Positions 17,432-27,382 of a stretch of DNA of 64,000 nt are shown piece after piece. A program made the position numbers and the translations under genes. The stretch's first letter is position 1. Every line of letters begins with the position of its first letter. The notes under the pieces are model-generated. The model did not search any database and had not been told where the DNA came from. It saw nothing but the letters and a program-made list of their open reading frames with translations. The stretch comes from Aquabacterium soli (GTDB taxonomy: Bacteria > Pseudomonadota > Gammaproteobacteria > Burkholderiales > Burkholderiaceae_C): assembly GCF_003933735.1 (NCBI RefSeq), contig NZ_RSED01000004.1, forward strand, positions 62,001 to 126,000, read 5' to 3'.

Positions 17432-19147
17432 TCAGAGCGCCTGCAGCTCCTTGTTGAGCTGCCTCGGTGACGAGGCCGGCCCGGACGCGGGCGACGCCGC
17501 CGGCGCGGCGGCCTTGGTGGCCACCTTGCCCGGCACCAGGTCGGCGGGCACGTCCAGGTAAGGCAGGTGCAGCGCCGTGCTGGTCATGCGGCGGATCTGG
17601 TTGGTCAGGGCCGGGTCCTCGTTGAGCTTGCGCCCATACGACGGCACGATCTGCTTCAGGCGCGGCTTCCAGCCCTCGTCCGTCATCTTCTGCGGGAAGG
17701 CCTTGGCCATCAGGTTCAGCATGATGTGCGGGGCGGTGGACGCGCCGGGCGATGCGCCCATCAGCGCCGCGATGGTGCCGTCCTTGTCGGTCACGACCTC
17801 GGTGCCGAACTGCAGCACGGCCCCTTCTTTCGGGTCTCGCTTGATGACCTGCACGCGCTGGCCGGCCGTGACCAGCTTCCAGTCTTCGCGCTTGGCGTTG
17901 GGGAAGTACTCCTGCAGCGCGCGCTGGCGGTCTTCATCGCTGAGCTCGGCCTGCTGTACCAGATATTTCACCAGGTCCAGGTTGTGGATGCCCACGCGCA
18001 GCATGCCAGCCACGTTGTCGTGGTTGACGGACGAGAACAGGTCGAACCACGAGCCTTGCTTGAGGAACTTGGTGGTGGCCAGGGCGAAGGGCCCGAACAG
18101 CACCACGGGCTGGCCATCCAGCTTGCGCGCATCCAGGTGAGGCACCGACATCGGGGGCGAGCCCGTGGCGGCCTTGCCATAGGCCTTCACGATGTGGCGC
18201 TGGGTCAGCGCCGGGTTCGTGATGGCCAGGAACTGCCCGCCCACCGGGAAGCCGGCGTAGTCCTTGGATTCAGGGATGCCCGAGGCCTGCAGCAGCTTGA
18301 GCGCGGCACCGCCAGCGCCCACGAACACGAAGCGGGCCTTGACGGTGCGCTCCTTGCCACCATCGGCCAGGTCGGCCACGGTCACGTTCCAGGTCTTGTC
18401 GTCGTTCTGGCGCAGTGCGCGCACCTCGTGCTGAAGCTTGAGCGCGAAGTTCGGGCTCTGCTGCAGGCCCTTCATCAACTGGTTGGTCACCACGCCGAAG
18501 TTCACGTCGGTGCCCAGCGGCATGTAGGTGGCGGCCACCTTCTGGCCCGGGTCACGCCCTTCGATCATCAAGGGCGCCCACTGGCGGATCTGCGCCTGGT
18601 CTTCGGAGAACTGCATGCCGTAGAACAGCGGCTCGCGGATCAGGGCCTGGTGGCGCTTGCGCAGGTACGCGATGTTCTCATCACCCCACACGAAGCTCAT
18701 GTGCGGCGTGGGGTTCACGAAGCTCTCGGGCGATTGCATGTGGCCCCGGCCGATCTGGTGCGTCCAGAACTGGCGCGACACCTCGAACTGCTCTGCGATG
18801 CCCATGGCGCGCTTGGTCTCGATCGAGCCGTCAGGCAATTCGGGGGTGTAGTTCAGCTCGGCGAAGCCCGAGTGGCCCGTGCCGGCGTTGTTCCAGCCGT
18901 TGGAGCTTTCCAGCGCCACGCCATCCAGACGCTCGAAAACCTGGATCTTCCAGGTGGGCTCGAGCTCCTGCAGATAGGTGGCCAGGGTGGTGCTCATCAC
19001 GCCCCCGCCCACCATCACGACATCGATGGGCTGCTCGTTCTCGGCCGGTGGCACGGATCGCGGGAAAATCGGCCAGGTCAGGAACAAGGCTGCGGCAATG
19101 GCCAGCAGCACGAAGGCGCTCAGCAACGCCTTGATCGTTTTTTTCAT
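17432..19147 (-). CDS. mqo: malate:quinone oxidoreductase
   Basis: 571-residue FAD-dependent membrane enzyme that oxidises malate to oxaloacetate and passes electrons to quinone. An N-terminal hydrophobic segment (about 5-25) precedes the FAD-binding motif [13 protein letters not shown]. Family motifs include [35 protein letters not shown] and [12 protein letters not shown]. The C-terminal 35 residues form an Ala/Pro/Ser tail not usual in the family. Terminators lie on both sides, so it is monocistronic. Confidence 0.95.
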   Translation of the reverse strand: MKKTIKALLSAFVLLAIAAALFLTWPIFPRSVPPAENEQPIDVVMVGGGVMSTTLATYLQELEPTWKIQVFERLDGVALESSNGWNNAGTGHSGFAELNYTPELPDGSIETKRAMGIAEQFEVSRQFWTHQIGRGHMQSPESFVNPTPHMSFVWGDENIAYLRKRHQALIREPLFYGMQFSEDQAQIRQWAPLMIEGRDPGQKVAATYMPLGTDVNFGVVTNQLMKGLQQSPNFALKLQHEVRALRQNDDKTWNVTVADLADGGKERTVKARFVFVGAGGAALKLLQASGIPESKDYAGFPVGGQFLAITNPALTQRHIVKAYGKAATGSPPMSVPHLDARKLDGQPVVLFGPFALATTKFLKQGSWFDLFSSVNHDNVAGMLRVGIHNLDLVKYLVQQAELSDEDRQRALQEYFPNAKREDWKLVTAGQRVQVIKRDPKEGAVLQFGTEVVTDKDGTIAALMGASPGASTAPHIMLNLMAKAFPQKMTDEGWKPRLKQIVPSYGRKLNEDPALTNQIRRMTSTALHLPYLDVPADLVPGKVATKAAAPAASPASGPASSPRQLNKELQAL

Positions 19148-19177
19148 GGGATGCCTCTTGGGCTTCTTTGGCTTGCG

Positions 19178-19212
19178 AAAAAAAGAAAGCCTGCGGGGGT
19201 GGCTGCAGGCTT
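19178..19212 (-). terminator. intrinsic terminator between rng and mqo
   Basis: On the minus strand AAGCCTGC pairs with GCAGGCTT around a 10-nt loop and is followed by TCTTTTTTT. It ends the long yebC-to-rng operon 125 bp after the rng stop. Confidence 0.8.
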
Positions 19213-19337
19213 CTCGCGCACCGGATGGTGCAATGGCAAAAATCAGGTTTTTCTGCCCTGGGGATTATCCCAGTAAACGGTGTTCCCCTGCGCCGTGCGA
19301 GGGGAAAGCAGACACGGGGGGCTTCGCCGCCCTCCCC

Positions 19338-20822
19338 TCAAAGCAGCACGATGTCGTACTGCTCGGGGGACATGGATGGCTCTGTCTGCAAAGAGATCGG
19401 CTTGCCGACGAAATCCGACAGGCCGGCCAGGTGCTGATGCTCTTCATCGAGCAGCATCTCGACCACGGTGGCGCTGGCCACCACGCGGAACTCGCGTGGG
19501 TTGAACTGGCGCGCCTCCCGCAGGATCTCGCGCAGGATGTCGTAGCAGACGGTGCGGGCCGTCTTGACCTGCCCCTTGCCCTCGCAGGTGGGGCACGGCT
19601 GGCACAGCATGTGGGCCAGTGATTCGCGGGTGCGCTTGCGCGTCATCTCGACCAGGCCCAGCGGCGAGAAGCCATTGAGCGTGCTCTTGGTGCGGTCGCG
19701 CGCCAGCTGCTTGCGCAGCTCGGCCAGCACGCTCTCGCGGTGCTCCTCGCGCGTCATGTCGATGAAGTCCATGATGATGATCCCACCCAGGTTGCGCAGG
19801 CGCAGCTGCCGCGCGATGGCCTGCGCGGCCTCCAGGTTGGTCTTGAAGATCGTGTCGTCGAAGTTGCGCGCCCCGACGTAGCCACCCGTGTTGACATCGA
19901 TGGTGGTCAGCGCCTCGGTCTGGTCCACGATCAGGTAGCCCCCGGACTTGAGATCCACACGCCGGCCCAGGGCCCGCTCGACCTCCTGGTCGATGTTGTA
20001 CAGGTCGAAGATCGGGCGCTCGCCGCGGTACAGGTTCAAGCGGCCCACGGCCGAGGGCGTGAACTCCTGGCCGAAGGCCTGCAGGGATTCGAACTGCACC
20101 AGCGAATCGATGCGGATGGTCTGGGTGTGCTCGTTGACCAGGTCGCGCAGCACGCGCTGGGCCAGGTTCAGCTCTTGGTAGAGCAAGGATCCGGGGGCGG
20201 CCTTCAGACCCTGTTCGCGGATGGTGTTCCAGGTCTTGCGCAGGTAGGCGATGTCGGAGCCCAGCTCGTCGTCAGTGGCATCTTCGGCATTGGTGCGCAG
20301 GATGTAGCCACCCGCGCGGCGGGGCTCGCCCTCGGGCTGGCTCAAGCGCACCATGCGCTCACGCAACTGCTCACGCTGCTCGGGCGAGCCGATCTTCTGA
20401 GAAATGCCGATGTGATCGTCCTGCGGGAGGAACACCAGCAGGCGGCCGGCCACGCTGACCTGCGTGGACAGGCGCGCGCCCTTGGTGCCGATCGGGTCCT
20501 TGATCACCTGCACCATCAGGGTCTGGCCCTCATGCAGGCGCTTTTCGATGGGCAGCGGGTTGTCGGGCGCACGGCCGCCCCGGCTGCCGTGGTCTTCGCG
20601 GTGCAGGTCGGCCACGTGCAGAAAGGCCGCACGCTCCAGGCCGATGTCGATGAAGGCCGACTGCATGCCGGGCAGCACGCGGGCCACCTTGCCCGCATAG
20701 ATGTTGCCAACCAGGCCGCGCTCCAGCGTGCGCTCGACGTGCAGCTCCTGCACGGCGCCGCCCTCGACGATGGCGACACGGGTTTCCTGCGGGGTCCAGT
20801 TGACGAGGATGTCTTGGGTCAT
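19338..20822 (-). CDS. rng: ribonuclease G
   Basis: 494-residue RNase E/G family endoribonuclease that matures the 16S rRNA 5' end and decays some mRNAs. It starts with the typical MTQDILVNWTPQETRVA and has an S1 domain (about 35-125; GNIYAGKVARVLPGMQSAFIDIG). The catalytic core has MDFIDM with the metal-binding aspartates, and the zinc-link motif is CPTCEGKG. It has the short RNase G length, without the long C-terminal scaffold of RNase E. Its start overlaps the stop of the upstream NAD(P)-binding protein gene by 4 bp. Confidence 0.93.
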   Translation of the reverse strand: MTQDILVNWTPQETRVAIVEGGAVQELHVERTLERGLVGNIYAGKVARVLPGMQSAFIDIGLERAAFLHVADLHREDHGSRGGRAPDNPLPIEKRLHEGQTLMVQVIKDPIGTKGARLSTQVSVAGRLLVFLPQDDHIGISQKIGSPEQREQLRERMVRLSQPEGEPRRAGGYILRTNAEDATDDELGSDIAYLRKTWNTIREQGLKAAPGSLLYQELNLAQRVLRDLVNEHTQTIRIDSLVQFESLQAFGQEFTPSAVGRLNLYRGERPIFDLYNIDQEVERALGRRVDLKSGGYLIVDQTEALTTIDVNTGGYVGARNFDDTIFKTNLEAAQAIARQLRLRNLGGIIIMDFIDMTREEHRESVLAELRKQLARDRTKSTLNGFSPLGLVEMTRKRTRESLAHMLCQPCPTCEGKGQVKTARTVCYDILREILREARQFNPREFRVVASATVVEMLLDEEHQHLAGLSDFVGKPISLQTEPSMSPEQYDIVLL

Positions 20823-21556
20823 TGTTCGGAAAGGGTTGGCGCCAGCGGCATGCGCCGCAGGGCCTGGTTGTCCAGGATGCGCACGCCTGGCTGGCCCTCA
20901 TGGGCCGCGGCCAGCAGGCCCGCCGCCACCTGGGACGCCTGCACAGGCTTGGCGCGCGCCGGCATCAGCCAGCCCAGCCGCGCAGCCAGCGATTCGCCCA
21001 GGCGCTGCTTGGCGCGGTCGCCCAGCAACAGAGAGGGCCGCGCCAGCGTGAGCGAGTCGAACTGCAGCGTGCGCAGGGCGTCTTCGAGCTCGCCTTTGAC
21101 CCGGTTGTAGAAGAGGTTGGAATCGGCCTTGGCGCCCACCGCGCTGACCAGCAGGAAGTGGTGAGCGCGCAGCACCTTCGTGCGGCGGGCCAGTTGCAGC
21201 GGGTAGTCGTGGTCCACCCGGCGAAACGCCTCTTGCGAGCCCGCCTGGGCGATGGTGGTGCCCAAGGCACAGAACACCCAGTCGGCGTGCAGCACATCGG
21301 CCTGCTTGTCCAGGTGCTCGTAGTCCACCACGGCCACCCGCACCCGGCCCTCGGGCAGGGTCGCCACGGTGGCCTCGGGCAACAGCTCTTCAAGCCCCAG
21401 GGGCCGACGCGACAACAGCGTGATGGGCCCTACGCCGGGGTCGGCCACCAGGCTTTGCAGCAGGTGGCGCCCGACCAGGCCCGTACCGCCAGCCAGCAGC
21501 ACGCGCGGCAGCGCACCAGGGGGCATGGCGGGCAGCGGCGGCAGGATGGTGTCCAT
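20819..21556 (-). CDS. NAD(P)-binding Rossmann-fold protein (TIP30-like SDR)
   Basis: 245 residues. The N-terminal nucleotide-binding motif LLAGGTGLVGRHLL (about 20-33) is followed by VFCALGTTI, FLLVSAVGA and FYNRVKGELEDAL, matching atypical short-chain dehydrogenases of the TIP30/oxidoreductase HTATIP2 group. The substrate is unknown. It sits between maf (1 bp away) and rng (4-bp overlap), so it is co-transcribed with the housekeeping operon. Confidence 0.8.
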   Translation of the reverse strand: MDTILPPLPAMPPGALPRVLLAGGTGLVGRHLLQSLVADPGVGPITLLSRRPLGLEELLPEATVATLPEGRVRVAVVDYEHLDKQADVLHADWVFCALGTTIAQAGSQEAFRRVDHDYPLQLARRTKVLRAHHFLLVSAVGAKADSNLFYNRVKGELEDALRTLQFDSLTLARPSLLLGDRAKQRLGESLAARLGWLMPARAKPVQASQVAAGLLAAAHEGQPGVRILDNQALRRMPLAPTLSEQ

Positions 21557-21557
21557 G

Positions 21558-22193
21558 TCAGAAGTTGAAGTCCAGGGGCTTGAGCAGTTCGCCGGTGTCG
21601 AACAGGGGCAGCCCCATGATGCCACTGTAGCTGCCTTCGATGCGGGAGATCCACGCCCCCGCCCGGCTCTGGATGGCATAGGCACCGGCCTTGCCCATGG
21701 GCTCGCCGCTGTCGGCATAGCGCTGGATCTCGTCGTCGCTGAGCGAGCGCCAGTGCACGGCCGAGATCGACAGGCGCGCCTGCCCATCGACCACCACGGC
21801 GGTGAGCACGCGGTGCACGCGCCCCGACAGGCGGCGCAGCATGTGCACCGCATCCTGCGCATCGCGCGGCTTGCCCAGGATGTCGCCGTCGAGCGCCACG
21901 GTGGTGTCGGCGCAGAGGATGGGCGCCCGTGGCCAGGCGGCGGGATCGGCCTGGTGGCGCTCGGCCAGGCGCTCGGCGGCGGCCTGCCACTTGGCCAGCG
22001 TCACACGGCGCACGTAGTCGTCAGGGGCTTCGCCAGGCCATTCCACCTCCAGCAGCTCTGCCGCTTCTGCATCGTCGGGCAGCAGCAGGCGGTGGGCCAC
22101 ACCCAGCTGGTCCAGCAACTGCCGACGCCGCGGGCTCTGCGATGCCAGGTAGATCCAGGGGGTGGAGAGCGATGAGGGGGCGGTGTCGGGCAT
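21558..22193 (-). CDS. maf: Maf-like nucleotide pyrophosphatase
   Basis: 211-residue Maf/Ham1-fold house-cleaning enzyme that hydrolyses non-canonical or modified nucleoside triphosphates. It has the N-terminal signature LASQSPRRRQLL, the catalytic ADTTVALDG and KPRDAQDAVHMLRRLSGRVH regions and YAIQSRAGAWI near the C-terminus. The DTTVA form and overall length fit the bacterial Maf proteins linked to septum formation. It is 20 bp downstream of rlmH. Confidence 0.9.
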   Translation of the reverse strand: MPDTAPSSLSTPWIYLASQSPRRRQLLDQLGVAHRLLLPDDAEAAELLEVEWPGEAPDDYVRRVTLAKWQAAAERLAERHQADPAAWPRAPILCADTTVALDGDILGKPRDAQDAVHMLRRLSGRVHRVLTAVVVDGQARLSISAVHWRSLSDDEIQRYADSGEPMGKAGAYAIQSRAGAWISRIEGSYSGIMGLPLFDTGELLKPLDFNF

Positions 22194-22213
22194 GTGGCGG
22201 GCACCGGCGCCCT

Positions 22214-22681
22214 TCAGGCCCGGTGGTAGGGGTGGTTGTTGCGCAGTGACCAGGCGCGGTAGAGCTGCTCGAGCAGCAGCACGCGCGCCAGGGCATGCGG
22301 CAGGGTCATGTCGGACAGGCGGATGGCCTCGTCCGCCGTCTGCTTGAGCTGCGGATCGATGCCATCGGCGCCGCCGATGATGAAGGCGACGTCGCGGCCA
22401 TCGTTGAGCCAGGCCTCGGTTCGCTCGGCCAGCTGCACGCTGGTCAGGCGGCTGCCGCGCTCATCGAGGATGACGCGGCGCACGCCCCGCTCCAGCGCGG
22501 CCTCCATGCGGGCGGCCTCGGTCTGCATGATGGCGGCCACGGGCTTGCCTTCACGCGGCTCGGCCTTCAGCGCCTTGACCTCGACCTTCCAGTCGGGCGG
22601 AAAGCGCTTGAGGTAATCGTCGCAGGCCTGCTGCGCCCAGTCGGGCAGCCGGTGGCCGATGGTCACGACGGTCAGCTTCAT
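22214..22681 (-). CDS. rlmH: 23S rRNA m3-pseudouridine 1915 methyltransferase
   Basis: 155-residue SPOUT-class methyltransferase acting on the assembled ribosome at helix 69. Start (MKLTVVTIG), length and the C-terminal SAM-binding knot (FIIGGADGID, LPHALARVLLLEQLYRAW, NNHPYHRA) match RlmH fully. The neighbour rsfS is the usual partner gene. Confidence 0.96.
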   Translation of the reverse strand: MKLTVVTIGHRLPDWAQQACDDYLKRFPPDWKVEVKALKAEPREGKPVAAIMQTEAARMEAALERGVRRVILDERGSRLTSVQLAERTEAWLNDGRDVAFIIGGADGIDPQLKQTADEAIRLSDMTLPHALARVLLLEQLYRAWSLRNNHPYHRA

Positions 22682-22742
22682 GGCGCCCCTCCCCGGTCAG
22701 GCAGGAAGGGCTGTTCCATGGCCAGAGGCTCCAGGCGACGGC

Positions 22743-23543
22743 TCAACGCGAGGTCTTGCGGGCCGGGGCTTTCTTGGCAGCGACCTTGCGGCCGGCGACC
22801 TTCTTGACGGCGGGCCTGGGGGCCGCGGTCTTGCGGGCCGGGGCCTTCTTGGCCGCTGCCTTGCGGGCCGGCTTGGGTGCGTTGACCACCAGCTTGGTCA
22901 CCTTGGTGGGGGCAGCGGCTTTGCGGGCCACCACCTTCTTGGCGGCGACTTTCTTGGCGGCCACCTTCTTGGCGGCCGGCTTGGGGACGGCAGCAGGCTT
23001 CGCGGCGGCCTTGGGCGCTGTCTTGGCAGCAGCCTTCTTGGCCGGTGCCTTCTTGGCAGCCACCTTGCGCGTGGGCGCCTCGGTGGCGGCCTTGCGGGCG
23101 GCGGTGGTCTTGCCGGCGGCCTTGCGGGGCTTGGCGGGAGCCTCATCGACCTCATCGTCTTCCATGGGCTCGGACGCCTTGGCCAGGCGGCCCGAGCCGG
23201 TGTTGAGCTTGATGGCCACAGGCTTTTCGCCCCAGATCTCTTCGAGCTGGTAGTACTGACGGATGGCTGGCTGCATCAGGTGCACCACGGCCGCGGCGCA
23301 GTCAACGATGATCCATTCGCCGTTGTCCTGCCCCTCCGTGCGCATGACCTGGAAGCCCGCAGCCCGCACGGCATCGCGGACGCTGGCGGCCAGGGCCTTG
23401 GTTTGCCGATTGGACGTGCCCGAGGCGATCACCACCCGTTCGAACAGGGCGGACAGGTGCTCGGTGTTGAACACCACGATGTCCTGGGCTTTGACGTCTT
23501 CGAGACCATCGACGATGGCGCGTTGCAGTTTGCGGATGTCCAT
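22743..23543 (-). CDS. rsfS: ribosomal silencing factor RsfS with long histone H1-like tail
   Basis: 266 residues; the family is normally about 105-130. Residues 1-112 are a normal RsfS domain (DIVVFNTEHLSALF, IASGTSNRQTKALA, EWIIVDCAAAVVHLM, YYQLEEIWG), which binds L14 and blocks subunit joining in starvation. After an acidic linker (127-135) comes about 130 residues of Lys/Ala/Pro/Arg-rich repeats (for example KKVAAKKVAAKKV and PARKTAAPRPA), resembling bacterial histone H1-like proteins. The reading frame is continuous, so the tail belongs to the protein. The tail should be disordered and strongly basic, suited to binding rRNA or DNA. It is 1 bp from nadD. Confidence 0.9.
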   Translation of the reverse strand: MDIRKLQRAIVDGLEDVKAQDIVVFNTEHLSALFERVVIASGTSNRQTKALAASVRDAVRAAGFQVMRTEGQDNGEWIIVDCAAAVVHLMQPAIRQYYQLEEIWGEKPVAIKLNTGSGRLAKASEPMEDDEVDEAPAKPRKAAGKTTAARKAATEAPTRKVAAKKAPAKKAAAKTAPKAAAKPAAVPKPAAKKVAAKKVAAKKVVARKAAAPTKVTKLVVNAPKPARKAAAKKAPARKTAAPRPAVKKVAGRKVAAKKAPARKTSR

Positions 23544-24209
23544 TCAGCGGGGGGCGCCTGGGGCGTAGAGTTGATGGTTGGCAATATAGCGTGACACGGC
23601 CGGCGGCACCATGGCGTCAGCCAGGGTATCTGCAGGCTCGCCCGCGCCCAGATGGGCGCGGATGTCGGTGGATGACACCGTCATGGGGGGCATTGGCAGC
23701 TCGACCACGCGGTGCGGGGCGGCAGCCAGTTCAGGCGCGGGGCGCGGGCGCTGATCGCCCCGGCAGGCCACGGCCAGGGTGACCAGGTCGATCAGCTCGC
23801 GCCAACCGTGCCAGGTCGGCAGGTTGGCGTACTGGTCCTGGCCGATGATCAGGAAGTACTCGGCCGGGGCGCCCTGCCCGGCCTGCTCGCGCTGACCGCG
23901 GGCCTGAAGCTCCCGCACGGTGTCCAGCGTGTACGAGGGGCCGGCGCGGCGGATCTCGATGTCATCGACCACGAAACGAGGCTCATCCTGGATGGCCAGG
24001 GCCACCATCGCCAGCCGGTGCTCGGCGGGCGCCAGCTGGCGCGCCTTCTGCCAGGGCTGGCCCACGGGCACCCAGCGCACCTGGTCGAGCGCCAGGTGCT
24101 GGAGCGCGGTGCGGGCCAAGGCCAGGTGCGCGCTGTGCACCGGGTCGAAGCTGCCCCCCATCAGGCCGATGCGGCCCAGGTGGCCAGCGCCTGTGGAGGT
24201 GTGCGTCAT
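23544..24209 (-). CDS. nadD: nicotinate-nucleotide adenylyltransferase
   Basis: 221-residue enzyme joining nicotinate mononucleotide and ATP to deamido-NAD in NAD synthesis. It has the nucleotidyltransferase motif GGSFDPVHSAHL near the N-terminus and the C-terminal MTVSSTDIRAHL (the ISSTxIR motif). ATG 24209 is chosen over an in-frame TTG at 24215. Flanking hemF and rsfS run in the same direction. Confidence 0.94.
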   Translation of the reverse strand: MTHTSTGAGHLGRIGLMGGSFDPVHSAHLALARTALQHLALDQVRWVPVGQPWQKARQLAPAEHRLAMVALAIQDEPRFVVDDIEIRRAGPSYTLDTVRELQARGQREQAGQGAPAEYFLIIGQDQYANLPTWHGWRELIDLVTLAVACRGDQRPRPAPELAAAPHRVVELPMPPMTVSSTDIRAHLGAGEPADTLADAMVPPAVSRYIANHQLYAPGAPR

Positions 24210-24218
24210 GCCCAAGCG

Positions 24219-25163
24219 TCAGACCCAGTCACGCGGCGGCAGGAAATCGGTGTACAGGCGTGCCTCGGGCGTGCCGGGCTCGGGGTGCCAGTCGTAGCGC
24301 CAGGTGACCACCGGCGGCATCGACATCAGGATGCTTTCGGTGCGGCCGCCTGACTGCAGGCCGAACAGCGTGCCGCGGTCCCACACGAGGTTGAACTCGA
24401 CATAGCGGCCCCGGCGGTAGGACTGGAAATCACGCTCGCGCTCACCATAGGGGGTGTCTCGGCGCCCCTGCAGGATGGGCAGGTAGGCGCCGGTGAAGGC
24501 ATCGCCCACCGAGCGGATCAGCGCGAAGCCGCCCTCGAAGCCCAGCTCGGACACGTCATCGAAGAAGATGCCGCCCACGCCGCGCGCCTCGTTGCGGTGC
24601 TTTAGGAAGAAGTAGTCGTCGCACCACTGCTTGTAGCGCGGGTGCTTGTCATGGCCGAATGGGGCCAGCGCGTCGCGGCAGCTGCGGTGGAAATGGCGCG
24701 CGTCGTCCTCCACGCCGTAGTAGGGCGTGAGGTCCATGCCGCCGCCGAACCAGGCCACCACCTCGCCATCCGGCTTGTGGGCGGCCAGCATGCGCACGTT
24801 CATGTGCACGGTGGGCACGTGCGGGTTGCGCGGGTGGAACACCAGCGACACGCCCATGGCCTCGAAGGGGCAGCCGGCCAGTTCGGGCCGGTGCTGCGTG
24901 GCCGAAGGCGGCAGCTGCGGCCCCTTCACATGCGAGAAGTTGCAGCCGCCACGCTCCAGCACCTGGCCGTTCTCGACCACGCGCGAGCAGCCGTCACCCT
25001 GCAGGCGCTCTTGAGGACCGCGCACCCAGGCATCGCGCACGAACGGGGTGCCGTCTTCCTGCTCGAAGGCGGCGACGATGCGGTCCTGCAGGCCGAGCAG
25101 GTACTCGCGCACCACGGCCGGGTCCATCGAGGCTGGGGCGGCGGTGTCGGGCGTGGTGCTCAT
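24219..25163 (-). CDS. hemF: oxygen-dependent coproporphyrinogen III oxidase
   Basis: 314-residue enzyme that decarboxylates coproporphyrinogen III to protoporphyrinogen IX with O2 in heme synthesis. Family motifs include SHVKG near 77-81, [11 protein letters not shown], the signature [38 protein letters not shown] and [19 protein letters not shown]. Length is normal. It lies between nadD and purD in the same operon. Confidence 0.97.
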   Translation of the reverse strand: MSTTPDTAAPASMDPAVVREYLLGLQDRIVAAFEQEDGTPFVRDAWVRGPQERLQGDGCSRVVENGQVLERGGCNFSHVKGPQLPPSATQHRPELAGCPFEAMGVSLVFHPRNPHVPTVHMNVRMLAAHKPDGEVVAWFGGGMDLTPYYGVEDDARHFHRSCRDALAPFGHDKHPRYKQWCDDYFFLKHRNEARGVGGIFFDDVSELGFEGGFALIRSVGDAFTGAYLPILQGRRDTPYGERERDFQSYRRGRYVEFNLVWDRGTLFGLQSGGRTESILMSMPPVVTWRYDWHPEPGTPEARLYTDFLPPRDWV

Positions 25164-25189
25164 GTGGGGTCGCTCAACGGCTCAACGGA

Positions 25190-26485
25190 TCAGCGGGCCT
25201 TGATGGCGCGCCAGCCGATGTCGGTGCGGAACTGCATGCCGTCGAACTGGATGCCATTGAGGTATTCGTAGGCACGCTGCTGCGCCAGCTTGGCCGAATC
25301 GCCCAGCGCCGTCACGCACAGCACGCGGCCGCCGTTGGTGCGCACCACGCCATCCACCAAGGTGGTGCCGGCGTGGAAGACCATCGCGTCGTCGGCCTCA
25401 AGAGGCAGGCCCGTGATGGCATCGCCCTTCTTGGGGTTGAGCGGGTAGCCGCCCGCGGCCACCACCACGCCCAGGGCAAAGCGGCGGTCCCATTGCAGCT
25501 CGAGCTGGTCGAGCGTGGCGTCCGTGGCGGCCAGGAACACATCGACCAGATCGCTCTTGAGGCGCATCATGATGGGCTGCGTTTCCGGGTCGCCCATGCG
25601 GCAGTTGAACTCCAGCGTCTTGGGGTTGCCTTGCGCGTCGATCATCAGGCCGGCGTACAGGAAGCCGGTGAAGGGGATGCCATCCTTGGCCATGCCGGCC
25701 AGCGTAGGCTGGATGATCTCGTGCATGGTCTTGGCATACACGTTGGGCGTGACCACGGGCGCAGGCGAGTAGGCGCCCATGCCGCCCGTGTTGGGGCCGG
25801 CATCACCGTCCTGCAGGCGCTTGTGGTCCTGGCTGGTGGCCAGCACGGCCACGTTCTTGCCATCGGCCAGCACGATGAAGCTGGCTTCCTCGCCCTGCAA
25901 AAACTCTTCGATCACCACGCGGGCCACGCCGCCGTTGTGCTGCACGCCCAGCTTGTTGTCGCCGCCGTCCAGCGGCAGCATCCAATCGACGGCCTCGTGG
26001 GCCTCGGCCAGGTCCATGGCCACAACCACGCCCTTGCCCGCCGCCAGGCCATCGGCCTTGATCACGATGGGCGCGCCGATCTGGTCCACATAGGCGTGGG
26101 CGGCGGCGTTGTCTGTGAAGGTGTCGTAGGCGGCCGTGGGGATCTGGTGCCGCTTCATGAAGTCCTTGGCGAAGGCCTTGGAGCTTTCCAGTTGCGCGGC
26201 CTTCTGCGTCGGGCCGAAGATGCGCAGGCCACGGGCGCGGAACTCGTCCACCACACCGGCGGCCAGCGGGGCCTCGGGGCCCACCACCGTCAGGCCGATC
26301 TTGCGCTCCTGGGCGAAATCGGCCAGGGCCTTCACATCGGTGATGTCGATGTTTTCCAGGTGCGGGTCGCGCGCCGTGCCGCCGTTGCCCGGTGCCACGA
26401 AGACCTTCTGGGCCTTCGGGGACTGGGCCAGCTTCCAGGCCAGGGCGTGCTCGCGGCCGCCTGAGCCGATGACAAGGATGTTCAT
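25190..26485 (-). CDS. purD: phosphoribosylamine-glycine ligase
   Basis: 431-residue ATP-grasp enzyme of purine synthesis, forming glycinamide ribonucleotide. It has the N-terminal VIGSGGREHALAWKL, the ATP-grasp loop VIKADGLAAGKGV, the signature NCRMGDPETQPIMMRL and VVVAAGGYP near the C-terminus. The upstream yebC gene ends 19 bp away. Confidence 0.97.
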   Translation of the reverse strand: MNILVIGSGGREHALAWKLAQSPKAQKVFVAPGNGGTARDPHLENIDITDVKALADFAQERKIGLTVVGPEAPLAAGVVDEFRARGLRIFGPTQKAAQLESSKAFAKDFMKRHQIPTAAYDTFTDNAAAHAYVDQIGAPIVIKADGLAAGKGVVVAMDLAEAHEAVDWMLPLDGGDNKLGVQHNGGVARVVIEEFLQGEEASFIVLADGKNVAVLATSQDHKRLQDGDAGPNTGGMGAYSPAPVVTPNVYAKTMHEIIQPTLAGMAKDGIPFTGFLYAGLMIDAQGNPKTLEFNCRMGDPETQPIMMRLKSDLVDVFLAATDATLDQLELQWDRRFALGVVVAAGGYPLNPKKGDAITGLPLEADDAMVFHAGTTLVDGVVRTNGGRVLCVTALGDSAKLAQQRAYEYLNGIQFDGMQFRTDIGWRAIKAR

Positions 26486-26503
26486 ATAAGCAGTCGAGAA
26501 ATC

Positions 26504-27226
26504 TCAGTTCAGTTCGGCGTTGTGGAACACGTCCTGGACATCGTCCAGGTCTTCCAGCACGTCCAGCAGCTTCTGCATGCGGGCGGCGTCGTCGCCGGTG
26601 AGTTCGATGGGGGTGTCGGCACGCATGGTCACCTCGGCCACCTCGGGCTGGAGGCCCGCCGCTTCCAGTGCCTTCTGCACGGCCTCGAATTCGGTCGGGC
26701 TGCTCAGCACCTCGATGGATTGGTCCTCATGGGTGACCACGTCATCGGCACCGGCTTCCAGCGCCACCTCCATGAGCTTGTCCTCGCTCAGGCCGGGCGC
26801 GAACAGGAACTGGCCCACGTGCTTGAACTGGAAGGCCACCGAGCCTTCGGTGCCCAGGTTGCCACCGTACTTGCTGAAGGCGTGGCGCACCTCGGCCACC
26901 GTGCGCACACGGTTGTCCGTCATGCAGTCGACGATGATGGCCGCGCCGCCGATGCCATAGCCTTCGTAGCGGATTTCTTCGTACGTGACCCCGTCGAGGT
27001 TGCCCGTGGCCTTGTCGACGTTGCGCTTGATGTTGTCGGCGGGCATGTTGGCGCCCTTGGCCTTCTCGATGGCCAGGCGCAGGCGCGGGTTCATGGCGAT
27101 GTCGCCCCCGCCGGTGCGCGCCGCCACGATGATTTCACGGGTCAGACGGGTCCAGACCTTGCCGCGCTTTTCGTCTTGGCGGCCCTTGCGGTGCTGGATG
27201 TTGGCCCATTTGGAATGACCGGCCAT
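26504..27226 (-). CDS. yebC: YebC/PmpR-family protein (translation or transcription regulator)
   Basis: 240 residues with the invariant start [18 protein letters not shown], then [42 protein letters not shown] and ALEAGADDV. YebC proteins were described as DNA-binding regulators; later work links members of the family to translation through difficult proline-rich stretches. It is the first gene of the yebC-purD-hemF-nadD-rsfS-rlmH-maf-SDR-rng operon. The frame extends far upstream, but the family start is clear. Confidence 0.95.
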   Translation of the reverse strand: MAGHSKWANIQHRKGRQDEKRGKVWTRLTREIIVAARTGGGDIAMNPRLRLAIEKAKGANMPADNIKRNVDKATGNLDGVTYEEIRYEGYGIGGAAIIVDCMTDNRVRTVAEVRHAFSKYGGNLGTEGSVAFQFKHVGQFLFAPGLSEDKLMEVALEAGADDVVTHEDQSIEVLSSPTEFEAVQKALEAAGLQPEVAEVTMRADTPIELTGDDAARMQKLLDVLEDLDDVQDVFHNAELN

Positions 27227-27382
27227 GGTGTGTAGCTCCGGAATGTTTGTCTGTCGGTGTTGAACGACACATAGCGCCCCGCCCTGGGGCAGGCCCCGCG
27301 AGGGTGCGCGAATGGTGCTGGCTCGGCCCACAGCTGAGCCATACTGTGAATTCCGTGATTTTACCCGCCCCGGAGTGCTCCC

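Noticed and set aside
22743-23138. Frameshift origin of the RsfS tail
   Set aside because: The tail is one frame with strong codon-position bias and a natural stop; repeats are of a known H1-like kind.
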